Source of the DNA: Caprimulgus europaeus
Taxonomy: Eukaryota; Chordata; Aves; Caprimulgiformes; Caprimulgidae
NCBI GenBank assembly: GCA_907165065.1
Contig: OU015539.1
Span: 1,116,001 to 1,180,000, forward strand
Reading direction: 5' to 3'
Length of the DNA: 64,000 nucleotides
Shown: positions 24,901 through 42,659 of the stretch, piece after piece
How positions within the stretch are numbered: the first letter of the stretch is position 1
Layout: each line of letters begins with the position of its first letter
Translations under genes and position numbers: made by a program
Notes under the pieces: model-generated
What the model was told of the DNA's origin: nothing
The model's input: only the letters and a program-made list of their open reading frames with translations
The model's database searches: none

Positions 24901-25704
24901 TACCCGTGGGGCTGGGTGCACAGCGGATGCCAGAGTGACACCGGCGTCACCCGCTCCTCGGGGCTTCCTGTCGTCCCCACCAGGAGCTTGGGTCACCCAG
25001 CAGCTGCCACCCTGGCACAGCCCCGGGGCCTTGTGTGTGATACAGTCCTGGGGCTGCACATCAGCTCCTCCAAGCCCTTCTGTTTGACTCCTCACCTCTG
25101 GCAAGAGGCCACGTGTAGCACAATCATAATCTCCGGGCTTTGTGTCTTCCCAGGACAGTGGAACACCTTGGCATCCTTACTGGAGCTCAGCTCTTCTCCC
25201 TCAACAGAGAGGAGCTGAAGAAAGTGTGTGGTGATGAGGGAAACAGAGTCTACAGTAAAATCACAGTGGAGAAGAACCAACTGGAGGTAAGGAGCTTTCT
25301 GGGCAACTCCCACCTGTATGGGTGCCTGCACCAGCAGTGGCAGATACCCCATGAAACAGACATCTTAAAAAACACTATTAAAAAAAAAAAAAACAAACAG
25401 AAAACCCACAACCAAAATTAGCACAATCAAAAAAATTCACCACCTAAAAATGCTGAGAAGTTTTTTAAGGAAAAAGGCCCAAATCACCCTGTATCCACTA
25501 ATGAATCTGCCTTCTTACTGCTATCTCTCATCCCTCCCAAACCACCTCTGCTCTTACAGCATTAGTTACATATTAGAATTTACCTACAGCTTAAACTTCA
25601 AATTCAAACTTCCTCTTTTGTTTCCATTCTAGAAAAGCAGAGGGGAGTCGGAGCTCCAAGAAATCATGAAGCGTCGCCAGGAAAGGATTGATTCTGCTAA
25701 TTAA
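3874..25704 (+). CDS. EPS8L2: EPS8-like protein 2 (5' end missing; 18 coding exons)
   Basis: Adaptor of the EPS8 family. By family knowledge it binds and bundles actin, links ABI1/SOS1 to Rac, and is needed at hair-cell stereocilia. Exons: 3874-3938, 8669-8830, 9732-9881, 10013-10092, 10229-10368, 12458-12537, 13006-13132, 13492-13580, 13838-13912, 14986-15134, 15317-15443, 15801-15916, 19124-19235, 20297-20404, 21511-21652, 24119-24302, 25154-25286, 25633-25704. They join in one frame to 702 visible residues plus TAA. The human protein is about 715 in all, so roughly 35 N-terminal residues are missing. Domains in visible numbering: PTB about 8-155, proline-rich linker ([10 protein letters not shown]), basic stretch ([11 protein letters not shown]), SH3 about 464-522 ([24 protein letters not shown]), C-terminal SAM-like actin-binding region about 620-685. 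EPS8L1 and EPS8L3 are less likely given residue matches and TALDO1 next door. Confidence 0.96.
4415..4600 (+). mobile_element. CR1 LINE fragment
   Basis: The CR1 3' region is in forward orientation ('ggctgcccagagagg', 'ggagtctccatctctgg', 'ttggactggatgatctcc'). Positions 4422-4591 pair with 607-776 with only about seven mismatches in 170 bases, so these are two young copies of one subfamily in opposite orientation. Confidence 0.88.
5236..5387. repeat. Minisatellite, 25-26 bp unit, 6 copies
   Basis: The unit reads 'caaccagccccatcagtga' followed by 'ccctgc'. Copy 1 has one substitution (catgag for catcag). Copies 4 and 6 carry one extra C. It lies inside an EPS8L2 intron. Confidence 0.95.
7690..7786 (+). 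mobile_element. CR1 LINE fragment, short
   Basis: It matches the reverse complement of the CR1 copies at 47327 and 48898 ('gtgtagacacagtgctgag', 'ttcatgatgggactccatg', 'agcttaaagggcttctcca'). It is the same subfamily, cut short at both ends. Confidence 0.8.
8326..8398. repeat. Tandem repeat, 20-bp unit, about 3.7 copies
   Basis: The unit is 'ctgctggatgggatccagag'. The full copies are identical and the last is cut after 13 bases. It ends 270 bp before EPS8L2 exon b. Confidence 0.95.
8669..8830 (+). CDS. EPS8L2: EPS8L2 coding exon b
   Basis: Acceptor atcttcag, donor CAG|gtaccc. It holds 54 whole codons, starting [20 protein letters not shown] and ending LLDCESQ. It is PTB-domain core and is very close to mammalian EPS8L2. 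Confidence 0.97.
9732..9881 (+). CDS. EPS8L2: EPS8L2 coding exon c
   Basis: Acceptor ttctccag, donor GAG|gtgagc. It holds 50 whole codons from [15 protein letters not shown] to [11 protein letters not shown] domain. Confidence 0.97.
10013..10092 (+). CDS. EPS8L2: EPS8L2 coding exon d
   Basis: It encodes [20 protein letters not shown] and IRPQTL, plus two bases of a split Lys codon, which ends the PTB domain. Donor AA|gtaagt is strong. The acceptor is unusual, tttgag|GCG, with G at position -3 where C or T is the rule. Frame and homology leave no other choice. Confidence 0.93.
10229..10368 (+). CDS. EPS8L2: EPS8L2 coding exon e (proline-rich linker)
   Basis: Acceptor ccttgcag, donor CCCAG|gtactg. 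It encodes [18 protein letters not shown], then [19 protein letters not shown]. The polyproline block is shared with mammals. The region after it is poorly conserved. It ends in phase 1. Confidence 0.95.
12458..12537 (+). CDS. EPS8L2: EPS8L2 coding exon f
   Basis: Acceptor cttgcag. It encodes [20 protein letters not shown], then QKIEKET. The donor is ACG|gttggt, and a second possible donor (gtaaca) lies four bases downstream. Only the first keeps the frame into QILNCTLDD of the next exon. Confidence 0.93.
13006..13132 (+). CDS. EPS8L2: EPS8L2 coding exon g
   Basis: Acceptor cctcacag, donor GCAG|gtacag. It encodes [20 protein letters not shown], then [20 protein letters not shown] and PA. This is a helical segment followed by a very basic stretch typical of the family. 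Confidence 0.96.
13492..13580 (+). CDS. EPS8L2: EPS8L2 coding exon h
   Basis: Acceptor cctaacag, donor CTG|gtaaga. It encodes [20 protein letters not shown], then [10 protein letters not shown]. It is part of the conserved central region. Confidence 0.96.
13838..13912 (+). CDS. EPS8L2: EPS8L2 coding exon i
   Basis: Acceptor ctcttttcag, donor CTG|gtaaac. It holds 25 whole codons, [20 protein letters not shown] and GPLEL. It is highly conserved across the family. Confidence 0.96.
14960..14974 (+). promoter_or_regulatory. EPS8L2: (TG)7 tract just before the EPS8L2 exon j acceptor
   Basis: The dinucleotide run ends about 12 bases before the exon boundary (tttgcaatccag|ATAGTC). It stands where a polypyrimidine tract would normally be. 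UG repeats in this position are known binding sites for TDP-43 and CELF proteins. Confidence 0.55.
14986..15134 (+). CDS. EPS8L2: EPS8L2 coding exon j
   Basis: Acceptor gcaatccag, donor TCCAG|gtgagg. It encodes [20 protein letters not shown], then [20 protein letters not shown] and SLGETWTRS plus two bases. At 149 bp, skipping it would break the frame. The acceptor has a weak, UG-rich upstream tract. Confidence 0.95.
15317..15443 (+). CDS. EPS8L2: EPS8L2 coding exon k
   Basis: Acceptor catctcctag, donor GAG|gtcagt. It encodes [20 protein letters not shown], then [20 protein letters not shown] and EE. The WPRE and YIPKF blocks match mammalian EPS8L2. Confidence 0.96.
15801..15916 (+). CDS. 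EPS8L2: EPS8L2 coding exon l (variable linker before SH3)
   Basis: Acceptor cccttccag, donor AGCAG|gtaacg. It encodes [20 protein letters not shown], then [19 protein letters not shown] recognise no close mammalian match for this stretch. It is supported by frame, splice sites and position between conserved exons. Confidence 0.9.
15917..19123 (+). other. EPS8L2: EPS8L2 intron l/m (3.2 kb)
   Basis: No CR1, exon, RNA gene or tandem repeat was recognised in this intron. Confidence 0.7.
19124..19235 (+). CDS. EPS8L2: EPS8L2 coding exon m (SH3, first half)
   Basis: Acceptor tctcctgcag, donor GAG|gtcagt. It encodes [20 protein letters not shown], then [21 protein letters not shown] replaces the usual ALYDY of SH3 domains, as in other EPS8 proteins. 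Confidence 0.97.
20297..20404 (+). CDS. EPS8L2: EPS8L2 coding exon n (SH3, second half)
   Basis: Acceptor cctttcttag, donor CAG|gtctgt. It holds 36 whole codons: [20 protein letters not shown], then [16 protein letters not shown]. The tandem Trp and the GYVPYN strand form the ligand face of the SH3 domain. Confidence 0.97.
21511..21652 (+). CDS. EPS8L2: EPS8L2 coding exon o
   Basis: Acceptor tatcacccag, donor GAAC|gtacgt. It encodes [20 protein letters not shown], then [20 protein letters not shown] and SPQDAKE. SPTHKLP is the block shared with mammals. The rest is a flexible linker. Confidence 0.94.
21653..24118 (+). other. EPS8L2: EPS8L2 intron o/p (2.5 kb)
   Basis: It contains one CR1 fragment (22108-22294). 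Nothing else was recognised. Confidence 0.8.
22108..22294 (-). mobile_element. CR1 LINE fragment
   Basis: It starts 'cagaatcccagactggttt' and contains 'ggaccttaaagctcatcca' and 'gtcccaaccccctgcc', the reverse complement of the CR1 3' end. It is more diverged than the 607/4422 pair. Confidence 0.85.
24119..24302 (+). CDS. EPS8L2: EPS8L2 coding exon p
   Basis: Acceptor gtttccctag, donor GA|gtaaga. It encodes [20 protein letters not shown] (an amphipathic helix), then [20 protein letters not shown] and [20 protein letters not shown]. The end opens the C-terminal SAM-like actin-binding region. Confidence 0.97.
25154..25286 (+). CDS. EPS8L2: EPS8L2 coding exon q
   Basis: Acceptor gtcttcccag, donor GAG|gtaagg. 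It encodes [20 protein letters not shown], then [20 protein letters not shown] and NQLE. LFSLN and ELKKVCG are the SAM-like core. Confidence 0.97.
25633..25704 (+). CDS. EPS8L2: EPS8L2 last coding exon
   Basis: Acceptor ccattctag. It encodes [20 protein letters not shown], then SAN and stop TAA at 25702-25704. It has the same acidic/basic C-terminal tail as the family. Confidence 0.96.
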   Translation, partial: KSRGESELQEIMKRRQERIDSAN

Positions 25705-28000
25705 AACCTATCTGCTTTATTTCAGCTATTAGTCATAGTAGTGCAGAACAGGGAATGCAAGCAATGATCCCCAGGCCAGGCAAGAGCCAGCAGTGCTCCA
25801 CACTCGCTGTAACTGCCATCAGAGTGACAGTTCCTTGAACACTGTTGATAAGGGTTGACAATAAGACCATGTCCCATTGGGAAAGGTGTTTTAATATTGC
25901 ATGAAGTTGGTTTTTTTTATATATATATATAACTATATATTTTATACTGAAATTTTATGTGCATGCTATCAGAGCAGATCAGAATTCAGTGTCTGAATGT
26001 GTGACAATGGCTGGCTTCAAACAAAAAAGCTTTTCTCAAAGGGCTGTTCCTGCTCCCACGCCCCTCGCCAGCGTGGCTCGGGGTGGGTGGGTATGGCACA
26101 CAACAAGCCAGCCTGAACACTGAGAGTCTGGACCACAGGAATAAGTCTTTTCCCCCACTTTTAATTCCCTTCTCTGTGGCAGATATCCCCTGCAGCCCAC
26201 TAGCAAAGGCCCTGTGACAATTCACTGTCCTCCTTCTGTGTCCCCAGGCCCCCTCGTTGGACGAGGCTCGAATTGCAACACACATTACCTAAGACCGGCT
26301 GCTTCTTTAAGCACACGGTACCAGTTAGTGCCGGCCCCCAGCAGGGGAAATGGGCTTTCATTGTGTAACAACGAGCAGGATCCCAGTGACAAGCCAAGTG
26401 ATTTGAATCTGCAAATAGATGAGCTCAGCCTGCTCATCCCTGCTTATGCAGAGGCTGGGGCTCGGGCAGCTGTGCAGCCCTTCACCTTGGCTGGAAAGCT
26501 GCAGCATTGCCAAAGCCAGGGCTCAAACAAGGAGAAAAAACGCCCCCACCATTTGCTCCCCACCTAGGCACACCCAGAGCCCTTCCCAGGGTGTTCACCA
26601 CTCATCCCCACCTTCACGTCTGCATTGCAAAGAGGAATCTGAAATGCTTCCTGAATATCTAAGAAACAATCACACTTGGAAAGGCTCTTTTCACACAAAA
26701 TAAATGGCCATAAGGGAAAAAAAATCTAATTTAGTAGAGGCTGTTGTTCTTCACTTCCCATTTTTCTTAATAACATTATGTGCATATGTATATATCTAGT
26801 GAAATAGATATGTATATCTCACTCTTACAATCTATAAATAGGGGTGAGGAAAAAAAAATCCCTTTCCTTGGAGAAATAACTGAGTGATTATGCACCAATA
26901 ATTTACTCACAGTTTTAAAAGCTCAAGCAAGCATTTAGTCGACTTCCTGCCCACAGCAAGTTTGGCACACACTGTGTTTATATCTATATTTCACTTACAG
27001 ACCAACCTGATAGGAGTGCAGTAAAGCAAACACATCTACAGGAGCTGCTCACAGAGAGGGAGGACTTTGCCTTTCTCTCTCATTCACACACCCTGACTTT
27101 GACTGAGCAGGGATGCAGGCCCAGGCTCCACAAAGACTTACACATGTGCTTTCCTTTTCCTGCTGTGAGTGGTCCCACCTGCTTGGGAAGTTAAGCACTT
27201 GCCTAAGTCTTTGCACAGTTTGAGTCTGTCCTTGTCCAGTTAAAGGCAAAAGCTGCAGAGCTGCACAGCAGTGGCTGGGGAACACGTCTGAACCCGAGAG
27301 TACTGATGCACCTCTCCATTTTGGCTTTGTTCTTCCAAAGTTTTTATTCTAATGGATGATATATTTTCTTAAGCTTGAAAGAGGACACTGTTAGCACCAG
27401 CAGCATGAGGGTGCAGGCAGGGAGCTTACAGAGGGGGATCATGTTTTCAGTCACAACCCTGCTGGTTTGCCACAGAGGCTGGCATTGGCAAAGGGCACTC
27501 ACTCACCTTGTCAGGGAGGGATGAAGAGGACAATCCTCCTGAGAAGCCCTGGCTCTGGATTCGGGTGGAGACGGGAAGCAGGCGTGAACCCTGGCAAACC
27601 ATCGGTGTTACAAGCACAGGAGGCAAAATAATTCCTAAAATGAAAATAAAACCCAAGAGTGAGCTAGGAAATAGGACACCATTCTTGTCTTTGGGTATAA
27701 AGGGAAACAATTCAGAGTTACAGCTACTTGGGATTGCAGTAGAAGTGCACACGAGAGTTCTGTCAAGCCAGGAGCCACGGGAGCACCTCGTAAAATCAAT
27801 ATATCCATAGACCTTATTGCAGAAGTCACTTTAAAAAATTTCCATGTGACTGAGCTGTGCATCTGTTATATCTGTACTGCCTGCAGATAAAGCTATAATG
27901 TACTGTACATTCATGTCATTGAACGAAGGATAAAGTGATATAACCGTGCACTGTATAAGATTTATTAAAATAGTTAAGTTATACTTATAACCCCATCTCT
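25705..28000 (+). other. EPS8L2: Probable EPS8L2 3' UTR and downstream DNA
   Basis: No coding exon is seen. Poly(A) hexamer candidates on the + strand are AATAAA at 26699-26704 and 27645-27650 and ATTAAA at 27964-27969. The last follows AT-rich, UTR-like sequence. Short TA runs lie at 25918-25945 and near 26785-26815. The true transcript end cannot be chosen from sequence alone. Confidence 0.4.
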
Positions 28001-29289
28001 GTCTCTTTCACTTGGATATAAATTAAAGCAGAGGACACAGAAACAGTTGTTAAGGGCTGGCTTTTCATAATGACTTGTCACTGTGAGTCTGATACACAAC
28101 AGAACATCTGAAACCACATTTCCTTTTGTTTCTGAGGGACTACCATTCAAAAGGATGTTATGGCCTTGATCATTATTCAAGTCTAAAAACAGGGGTAAGT
28201 GAGAATCCCACATATGATGGCCATCAAATGCTGGGAAAGCTACCAGCTGAATCAAAAATATTCCCCATCTCTCTTAAACATGCAACTGAGATAACACACC
28301 AGCATTTACACACACAGATACTATCCATGACTACATTGTGCACTGACAAGCTAAAAACCACCTGACCCTGGTCAGTGCCAGCTAATGCAGGGTAGAGAAC
28401 AAAGAGAAAGGAAGGGATGTACAAGGGAAACACACTTATTCTTTGGCAAAGGACTCTGGAGACAATGAGAACAAGTTTCCTACACAGTCATGGAATTAAA
28501 ACAGGACTTAAACCAAATGCCTCTTTCCATTACCTTCTCTTTGGGTTGGACAAAACACGAGGAGGTTGTACAAAAGCATATTCTTGTATATCAAGAAGGG
28601 AAATTAACCATGGCAGCTTCCACAGCTGAAACAATATAAGGCAGAATGAGGGGAACCATGACCCAAGGAGCCTCTGTTTAAAGGCTAAGCAGCAGGTTCT
28701 GCAGCCTGTCCAGCCAAGCCCCATTCCCTGTTTCAGCAGCACAACCATATGAAGGGGATCACCTTCTCCAGAGCTTGAATGAGCTCACAGCTGAGGCGAA
28801 GGCACAGCCGTAAGGCACTTTGCTGGCCTGGGGGTTCTCTCTGGCACCGCAGGCTGCAGCCCCGGCCGACAAACCATTTCAAGTCTTGCCACCACAGCGA
28901 GGGAGGAAACGCACCTCTCGGCTCCTGCAACGGGTTAACACACGCACGGTAAAGCCGCGAGTCCTTCCCCGAGGCTGGTGCCCGGGGCGAACGGCTGACC
29001 CTCAGCACCTCTCCCGCCGCCATTTTATACCGCCGGAGCCCCGGACCGGAGAAGCCCTGCGGGCCCAAGAGAGGCGGGGGTGGCTGTGTGAGAAAGGGGC
29101 GGCTCGGGCGCCGTTCCCGGCCGTGTGGGGAGGCCCCACGGGAGCTGCAGGGGCCAGGCGGGTCCCCTCGCCCCCGGGACAGCGGCTCGGCGGGGCCGCG
29201 CTGCCCTCACCCCCCCTCAGGCAATGGCGGGCAGCAGCACGCGCATCCCCCGTCACCAAGGTGACCACCCTCACGAGCCGCCAAACCAC

Positions 29290-29388
29290 CCAATCAGAAA
29301 CTTTCTTCCTCCTCCCCAGCCCCGATTCCTCCGTCTTTGTCTCAGCGCTTCTGATTGGCTCTCTGCCTCGCTGCTGAGATGGGATTGG
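29290..29388 (+). promoter_or_regulatory. TALDO1: Three CCAAT/ATTGG boxes upstream of TALDO1
   Basis: CCAAT at 29290-29294, ATTGG at 29354-29358 and ATTGG at 29384-29388, the last two exactly 30 bases apart. Such clusters are typical NF-Y sites just upstream of transcription starts, so the start is expected at about 29400-29510. I found no clear antioxidant response element in the immediate promoter. Confidence 0.6.
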
Positions 29389-29524
29389 CGACGGGCGGGC
29401 TGCGTGCTCCTCCCCGCGGGTGGCGGGTGTCGAGAGCGAGCGGCGGGTGCGCGCGTAGGCCGGCTCCCCTCCAGGCACACAGGGTTCGTTATAGGCGGCG
29501 CGAGCCCCCCCCGCCCCGTGGATT

Positions 29525-36782
<7,258 letters not shown>

Positions 36783-39700
36783 AAAAATCAGAACTTTCCT
36801 GAGTGGTCAGGTGGAGTGAGTGGATCACCCAGGTTAAATGGATGTCCCAACGTCTGACCTGTCCAAGTCTTATGCTATGTATGGATAGATTTCTATATCA
36901 TTGCTTTTTTATCAATTTGCAAAGGGACAAGTAGAATTTCAATTTTTTGGTGGCACTTTTGTCAATACATGCAAATTAACACAACTTTCCTTGTCATGTG
37001 CTCATTTCCCTGCTGCAGGTGACACCTGGCACAGTATTTTAAATGTTTAACTTCTTTGTATTAAATTCCTAATTAGGTCTGCAGTCCTAACACACTAAGA
37101 AAGCAGTTTTGTCTTTAATGCTGTTTTACTGTGACTGAAGAGAAGAGTCAGGATTCAAAAGGCTTCCTTGGTGCAAAACCCACAAGTAATTTAGGAGACA
37201 CAAATATGATACAGACACACTGACCCAGCGAGGCTCCAGTCCCTTCCTTTCCTCTTCCTGCAGCCAAGGTGGCAGCAGTAGTGACTTACTCATTTGTCAA
37301 ACCTGGAGCATGCCACCATCATCAGTATTTCAAGGCTTTTTAGCAGGGGAAAAGCTGTTATCATAAGAAATTTCTGGAATTTTGTCTTATTAGTTGTTTA
37401 TTACTCACCTGAGAGCCCAAAGCAAGGTAGCAGCAAGAGCACAGAACTGATTGAAGCTGGAAATGCCACTGTGATTACAGCACAGGGATAAGCTGCACAT
37501 ACCCTGATGTTCTTGAAGGAGACACTTTCAAAATTAAGTAATTAAGTCTTTCAGGCAGTTAATAAATAATTTGACAGTTGGTTAATCTGAGCTGACAGAG
37601 TGAACATGTGGATACAGCTGAAGATCATCTGTCAGAGATTTGTGTATTGTCTTTGGAGGAGTTACTGCTTTTCTTTATGCAATAGCCATAGAATTGCTGC
37701 AAACCCTACCCCACCCCACAAATAAGGCAGGCTTGTGTTTGGGTTTTTTGTGTTTTGGGGTTTTTTTTGTTTTTTCCCTGAAGTTCTATCACCCTCTCCT
37801 TTCCTAATTGTCCATCAGCTGCTGCTTTTGTGAAAGAGGAAGAGCTGTGTGACAGCCTTCCTCAGGAATGACCTAATCCTAATGCAGCACTTCACCAATT
37901 ACAGGGCTGTCTATTCAGCTGGGATGCATGTGATTATATTTCATGCTGTATTTCATTAAGACTAGTTGAATATGTCTGTTATTAGTTTATATAAGTCCAG
38001 ATTCATCAAGAATAGACAAGAGGTTCCTGTTTATATGTAGACACAATTAAGTGTTTCCTGATAGAAGTTGCCTGAACTTAATATCTTAAAAACAACCAAA
38101 CAACAAAAACCAACAAACCACAGCACAGTATTAAGGCTACAATCCTTAAACTCACATCCATATCCAGGTGTGGGGCACAGGGAGAAGCAGGCCATGGTGG
38201 GAACCACGCTGTTCAGAGGAATGTGACCATTTCCCCTTCCTTTCAAAGGTCAAGCTAGCACTAAAAGCTTTCCCTGGCCCTCACACAGCCATCTGACCTA
38301 CCACTGTAAGTCAAAGTGGGCACTGTGATTTCAGCTGCTGTAGTAATTAAAAACCATTAACAGAGTATTTGTATCCTGCTGAAAAGGAAACTGAACTTCA
38401 GCACAGCAGAGGCACCAAGGACAAGTCCCAGCTCTCTGTGCTCTGGATCTAGCTTTCTCCATGTGTTTTCTGCTCCAGAACATGAGCTGAGGAGAGGTCT
38501 AGCTTCTTAGCAGACCACAGTTTCCAAACAGGCAAGTCTGGCTCCAACTGTTCACAGTCATGACTTCCTCAGGCAAGAAAAGGAGGCTTTCAGCCAGGCC
38601 AGAATCACACTTCCCTGGGACAGCCTTAATAGAGCTGCACAGCACCTGTGTGAGACTGAGAGCTGCAGAGATGACAGACCAGTGAGACTCATGGCAAGCC
38701 AGGGCAGTCAGACACGACTGCTGAAAGGTAACACACCCATCAACAGGTATTTCAGCATGTTTCCTAAAACTGCAGTTACAATAATCAGAACAGATGACAG
38801 GGCAGGATGGGGATCCCTCAGGGCAGGATGGGGATCCCTCAGGGCAGGATGGGGATCCCTCAGGGCAGGATGGGGATCCCTCAGGGCAGGATGGGGATCC
38901 CTCAGGGCAGGATGGGGATCCCTCAGGGCAGGATGGGGATCCCTCAGGGCAGGATGGGGATCCCTCAGGGCAGGATGGGGATCCCTCAGGGCAGGATGGG
39001 GATCCCTCAGCCAGACAGAAATATGTCCCTGCAGCAACAAGCCTGCTTAACCTAGCAAATAGTGAACATCAAACACTGTCACTGACAACGAGCTCAAGCA
39101 TTTCCCATGTTCTGAAGAGGAAGATCTGGGGCTGTAGAAGAGGCAAATATAGAACTGCTGTGTAGAAAAGCCTGTGCACTTGCTGCTGGTCTCTCTGAAA
39201 ATCAGATCTTTCTTCACATTCACTGATGGGTGACAAGTCTTTCTACAGCCTGTCACTCCACCTGGCTAGCTGGAGGATTCCCAGCCTGTCACAGCTTGTT
39301 TACACCAAGGTAAGCATGTCCTAATGCCTGACTTCTCAGCAGAGGAATTAGGAGGTATTTTAGGCCTCTGCTACATTCTTACAGGTGGAAGGGTTCAGAC
39401 AGGATTACAGCAGAGCCCTGTGTGGAGCAGAGCTGCCCAAGCCAGCACTGACCCTGGCTGGTGAGTCCTCAGACCAGCTTTGTTCTCCACACACCACAGA
39501 GGGATCCCCTGTCCAGACTCTGCATTTACCAGCCCATGGGTATCACCAGGAACCCCCAGGACCAAAGCACCAGGCACTCCAGAGCACAACACTGAAACAA
39601 ACAGGATTTGTGTGGGTTGAAAATCTCCAGAATTTGAAGCTTTCAACTTGTGTGAGAAGCAGTTTCTGGCTTTGGGACAAAAGGGCTTGTCATGGGCTTT

Positions 39701-42659
39701 AAATGCCAGAATCCTCTGTAAACACTGACCACAAAGACAGTGGAACACCAAGTATTTGCAAGCACTGCCAAAAGCTCGACCTCCCTGCAGTGTGCAAACT
39801 GCTGCAGGTAGAGGGGGAACCCATCACACCCCAGAACACGTGCTAAACCAGTCCATGAAGAGCTGGCCTGTTTTCAGGACTCCTGATACTGTCTCTCACT
39901 GATTTCTCACCAGTTTGAGTAAGTTATACATTATATTTAACCCACATCACTAGATGGATCATGAACACCTATCCTGACATTCAAATTGAGTTCAAAGTTA
40001 GCACACATGGCAGTAAGAAGCAACATGTCTCATCTGTGCTAATCCCACCCCCCAAAAAAAGAAACACCCCTAGCTGCTGTTATCTGTGATGGTCTTGTTG
40101 TGCATAATTGGGTAAGAGAATTATCTAAAATCAGGCTGCTGAGCAGTTTGAGCATGCTGTGTTCTTACAGTCAGGGAAAGGAGAATACACACCAATTTAA
40201 AACATGACATTTTAGTCAAGTGCTGGAAAATCAACTCAGGATAAATATCACTGCTCTGTGCCTGGGATGTGATACTCACTGCTCTGCTTCTCAGATCAAC
40301 CAGGGAGGAAGCACAGCACACAAGGTACAGAGATAAACTGAGGTATTCACATTTTCCACATGGGATATGTAACATGCCAGACTTCTCCAGAAATCCTTAC
40401 TCTTTCTGCAGTGTCACTTCCTGATTTTAGTTTGTGTAAATACCTTTTAAGCAAAAGAAAAAAATAACAAAAAATACCAAGTGTTACATTTGTAGAAGAA
40501 AACTGAGATGGAACTGAAGTGGCAGAGTATGCTATTGGAATAAAGCCTTCAGTGGCAGAGTGTCTCCTTGCTGTATGTGCACAGTGTTCAACACAAAGTG
40601 ACCCCAATTCCAAATACCACTGCAGTACAAACACAAAAACATTTCCTGTATCACTTCAGCAGACACCCACTGGAAATTCAGATGGAAAGCATGCCCTGAT
40701 GTGACAGAGGTCAACAAATCCCTAAGAAGACTTATCAGAAATGAGAATTTAAGCCATCACCAGTATTTGATAGTTAAATTTCTATCAAAGCCCAATTTTC
40801 ATTTCAAATTTAAATTTTAATTTCTATCAAAAGCCAAAAATCTGTATGTTGGGCTCCAGAATGTAACAGTAGAAGACACAACAAATCCCACAGCAGATTA
40901 TCTTTGGAAAAAAAAAATCTACAGAAAAGGTATAAAATTACCTTGCTTGTTGACTGGTTGTAACCAATACAGCCCATTGCCTTGTTAAGGGAAAAAAAAG
41001 CAGCCACAAAGGCCCTTTCCCTCACAGAGCACTGCAGAAGTGTTGCCCTCAGTTCCAAGAGTGAAGGAAAAGGGAAGGAAAAACATTAATTTGTCTACTT
41101 CCCCACAGATTTAGCATGTTTGAGCCTGCAACACCCAAAAATATTCCTGGAAGCTATTCCTGGTCTGATTGTCCTTTCCATGCTCAACTTCAAGCCACAG
41201 CTGCTACTCAAAAGGAAGGAGAAGGCCAGATTTCACCTTACAGTTGGTTCCTCAGATGTGACCCACATTAGCTGCCTGCATTTTTTCCTTGTCCATAAAA
41301 TTCCAGCACCAGACAACTGCAATGTACTTGCCAGAGAGAAACATTTCAAACAGAACAAAAACCATAACATAAGCACCACAGAGGAGAACAGATTGCCAGT
41401 GAGAAGATCATGTAAAAACAGCTGAGCAAACTTTTTAAACAGAAGCCAAATAATGTCAACAGGCAAGGAAGAAAACAAGGGCACATTATGCTGACAGCAC
41501 CACCAGTGAGCTGCCCTCACACAACTGGTTCTGCTTTATTCAGAGTTTAGTGAAACATTTTCCATCCTATTCCAAGTACATCCAAGTGTCCCAGACACAG
41601 AGTTCACACAGTAGCTTTGTGACCTATCAAAGGACAGGTGAAAACACATCTGAAATTGCAATTCAGTGAAGCTCCAGGTGTAGATTTTGATATTTGAAAC
41701 ACAAACACCAGATGGTTCACAGAGTTCTGAGTGCTCTTTGGGGTAGAGCTACTCACAATCAGTCTAATGCCAACCTAGAGCAAGGTCTTCAGCTTCAGCA
41801 AATTGTATTTGTAGCACCAACTTAAAAAAAACAACAAACAGTTCCCCACATTTGTAAATTAAGGGTCTAGAGAGAAGCAGCAAAAAAAGACATGGCAACA
41901 AAAATGCAAGGTGGTTTCATAATTGCTTCTGAAGTGTGGTCAAAGTTCTTAGTCCCAACCTTCATCCATTCTATACATGCAAAACCTGGCATTGCCACTT
42001 CACTGTCACAGGCACTTCACAGTCCAGGCCAGAACTCTGGAGGGATGTTTTATCCAGTTAACAGACAAGAAAACCTTTAGCCTGCTGGCTCTTCATCCAT
42101 CCTATTTGCAAAGAGACCTGCTCCTTCATTTCCTGCTGAAGGAAACACATCCAAACATGACACCACCTGTTAGTCCACAGCCAGGACAGGACTTCTAACA
42201 CACATTCACCTAACAAAAGAAGATTTTTATGGTTATTTATACATGTTCTTCTGTCTGACAAGAGCAAAGACAGTCAAACAGCCAGGCCATTACCAAAGAA
42301 ATTAAACCTAGTCCTTCCCAGAATCCTAAACCATAGGTGACTAAATGCTAACTTGCCAAAGCACAAAGAACAACACACAAGAGGCATTTCTCTTAATACA
42401 AACACTTAGTGAAGCCTAGTCTGCATTTTATTTCACCAGTCCTGATAGGCAGCTGTGCATTTCCCAACTCATTTTACTTTTTTTATTAATCACAAATCCT
42501 TTTTACTGAAGGACATAACTGATGGAGTAACTAGATCAAAGATGACACACACTTCAGTGGTTAATCCAGGCAACAAATTATTTGGGGGGACAATATTCCT
42601 GAAACTAAAGGATGCTCACTCACCACTGTCTGCTCCTAGTTCTTATCTGCCACATTACC
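36783..42659. other. Convergent gap between TALDO1 (+) and GATD1 (-), UTRs and spacer
   Basis: The two genes point at each other across 5.9 kb. For TALDO1, ATTAAA at 37060-37065 and AATACA at 36964-36969 are possible poly(A) signals. For GATD1 on the - strand, AATAAA occurs at 42482-42487, 42427-42432 and 41535-41540. The only structured element is the 21-bp minisatellite at 38800-39009. No exon or RNA gene was recognised. Confidence 0.6.
38800..39009. repeat. Minisatellite, 21-bp unit, exactly 10 identical copies
   Basis: The unit starts 'gggcaggatggggatccct' and ends 'ca'. All ten copies read the same. The unit length is a multiple of three and lacks stops, so all six frames stay open across the array. 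Each copy contains one GGATCC. Confidence 0.97.

Noticed and set aside
38800..39009. CRISPR-like regular repeats
   Set aside because: The units are head-to-tail without spacers and the genome is vertebrate.
38682..39165. Open frames of about 82-123 codons with a repeated GIPQGRM-like or HPALRDP-like unit
   Set aside because: They are translations of the 21-bp minisatellite, open in all frames. No start context or flanking coding signal is present.
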